Of a DNA stretch of 32,215 nt, positions 31,645-32,215 are shown one piece after another (positions within the stretch are counted from its first letter, which is position 1; each line of letters opens with the position of its first letter). The DNA comes from Brevundimonas subvibrioides (GTDB lineage: Bacteria; Pseudomonadota; Alphaproteobacteria; Caulobacterales; Caulobacteraceae), in contig NCEB01000027.1 of the NCBI GenBank assembly GCA_002280475.1, positions 1 through 32,215 on the forward strand, read 5' to 3'. A program made the translations under genes and the position numbers. Below the pieces are notes generated by a model. That model was given only the letters and a program-made list of their open reading frames with translations, did no database searches and was not told the origin of the DNA.

Positions 31645-32215
31645 TCAGGCCGCGAACTGGGCGGTTTCGGTCGAGTCCTTCAGCGCCGTCGTCGAGGACG
31701 TGCCGTTGGAGATGACGGTGGCGACCTGGTCGAAATAGCCGGTCCCGACCTCGCGCTGGTGGCGCGTGGCGGTGTAGCCGATGGCCTCGTTGGCGAACTC
31801 GCGCTGCTGCAGCTCCGAATAGGCCGCCATGCCGCGGTCACGGTAGCCGTCGGCCAGCTCGAACATCGAATTGTTCAGGCTGTGGAAGCCGGCAAGGGTC
31901 ACGAACTGGAACTTGTAGCCCATGGCGCCCAGCTCGCGCTGGAACTTGGCGATAGTGGCGTCGTCCAGCTTGGCCTTCCAGTTGAAGGACGGCGAGCAGT
32001 TGTAGGCCATCAGCTTGCCCGGATGCTCTTTCTGCACGGCCTCGGCGAACTTCTTCGCGTCGTCCAGATCCGGATGCGACGTCTCCCACCACAGCAGGTC
32101 GGCGATGTTGGCGTAGGACAGGCCGCGCGCGATGCAATGATCCAGGCCCGTGCCCTCCTTCAGGCGGAAGAAGCCCTCGGGGGTGCGGTTTTCGCGGTCG
32201 ATGAAGGGCTGATCG
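31645..32215 (-). CDS. aceA: Isocitrate lyase, C-terminal part (runs off the window)
   Basis: This enzyme splits isocitrate to succinate and glyoxylate, the first step of the glyoxylate shunt. About 189 C-terminal residues are present; the frame is open to the window edge, so the start and the catalytic KKCGH motif lie beyond 32215. Visible family blocks are [46 protein letters not shown] and [17 protein letters not shown], then [29 protein letters not shown] near the C-terminus, all typical of bacterial isocitrate lyase. The small unknown gene follows in the same direction. With pckG in the window it suggests growth on acetate or other two-carbon sources. Confidence 0.96.
   Translation of the reverse strand, partial: DQPFIDRENRTPEGFFRLKEGTGLDHCIARGLSYANIADLLWWETSHPDLDDAKKFAEAVQKEHPGKLMAYNCSPSFNWKAKLDDATIAKFQRELGAMGYKFQFVTLAGFHSLNNSMFELADGYRDRGMAAYSELQQREFANEAIGYTATRHQREVGTGYFDQVATVISNGTSSTTALKDSTETAQFAA

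Overview
The window is GC-rich, densely packed, and reads as a chromosomal segment of an alphaproteobacterium of the order Caulobacterales; Brevundimonas is my best guess. The grounds are the gene order phoR-pstC-pstA-pstB-phoU-phoB, a GTP-type PEP carboxykinase, two copies of the mainly alphaproteobacterial DUF2336 family, a perfect CtrA-type box (TTAA-N7-TTAA), and palindromic intergenic repeats of the kind common in these genomes. I see no tRNA, rRNA, CRISPR array, phage or insertion sequence. Many start codons are GTG or TTG.

Layout. 1-560 holds no convincing gene but contains a large imperfect foldback and a short palindrome. 561-4924 (minus) is a two-gene RND efflux operon (membrane fusion protein, then pump). 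5044-6593 (minus) is a class II aldolase-family enzyme coupled to a small beta-barrel-like exported protein. 6742-11317 holds two DUF2336 paralogues, an NAD kinase, an orphan Hpt phosphotransfer protein and a lytic transglycosylase. CtrA-like sites lie upstream of both DUF2336 genes (one mismatch each) and of the transglycosylase (perfect). 11381-14463 (minus) has a DAO-family flavoprotein and pckG, separated by a nested palindromic element. 14682-16598 (plus) has a DUF938 methyltransferase, a GlcG/HbpS-like exported protein and an RluF-type pseudouridine synthase. 16605-18634 (minus) is a BlaI/M56 regulatory pair with twin operators. 18780-21929 (plus) has a VOC/PhnB-like protein behind a perfect TetR-type palindrome, then an operon of FAH hydrolase, maleylacetoacetate isomerase and ferredoxin reductase. 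22148-28775 (minus) is the phosphate sensing and uptake locus, with a candidate Pho box before pstC. 28942-31227 (plus) is an MHYT hybrid histidine kinase. The window ends with a small unknown gene and the 3' part of isocitrate lyase (minus).

How the genes work together. The pho locus couples phosphate uptake (PstCAB) to PhoR-PhoB signalling through PhoU. In this sequence pstA looks damaged: its translationally coupled start and first residues are in a different frame from the rest of the protein, and the expected first membrane helix is missing. If that is real, the strain may have constitutive Pho signalling. pckG and aceA are the gluconeogenic and glyoxylate-shunt enzymes used for growth on acids. 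The strongest candidate for an uncharacterised system is the DUF2336/Hpt/DUF2336/transglycosylase neighbourhood with repeated CtrA-like sites. The dispersed foldback repeats are the most conspicuous non-coding structure.
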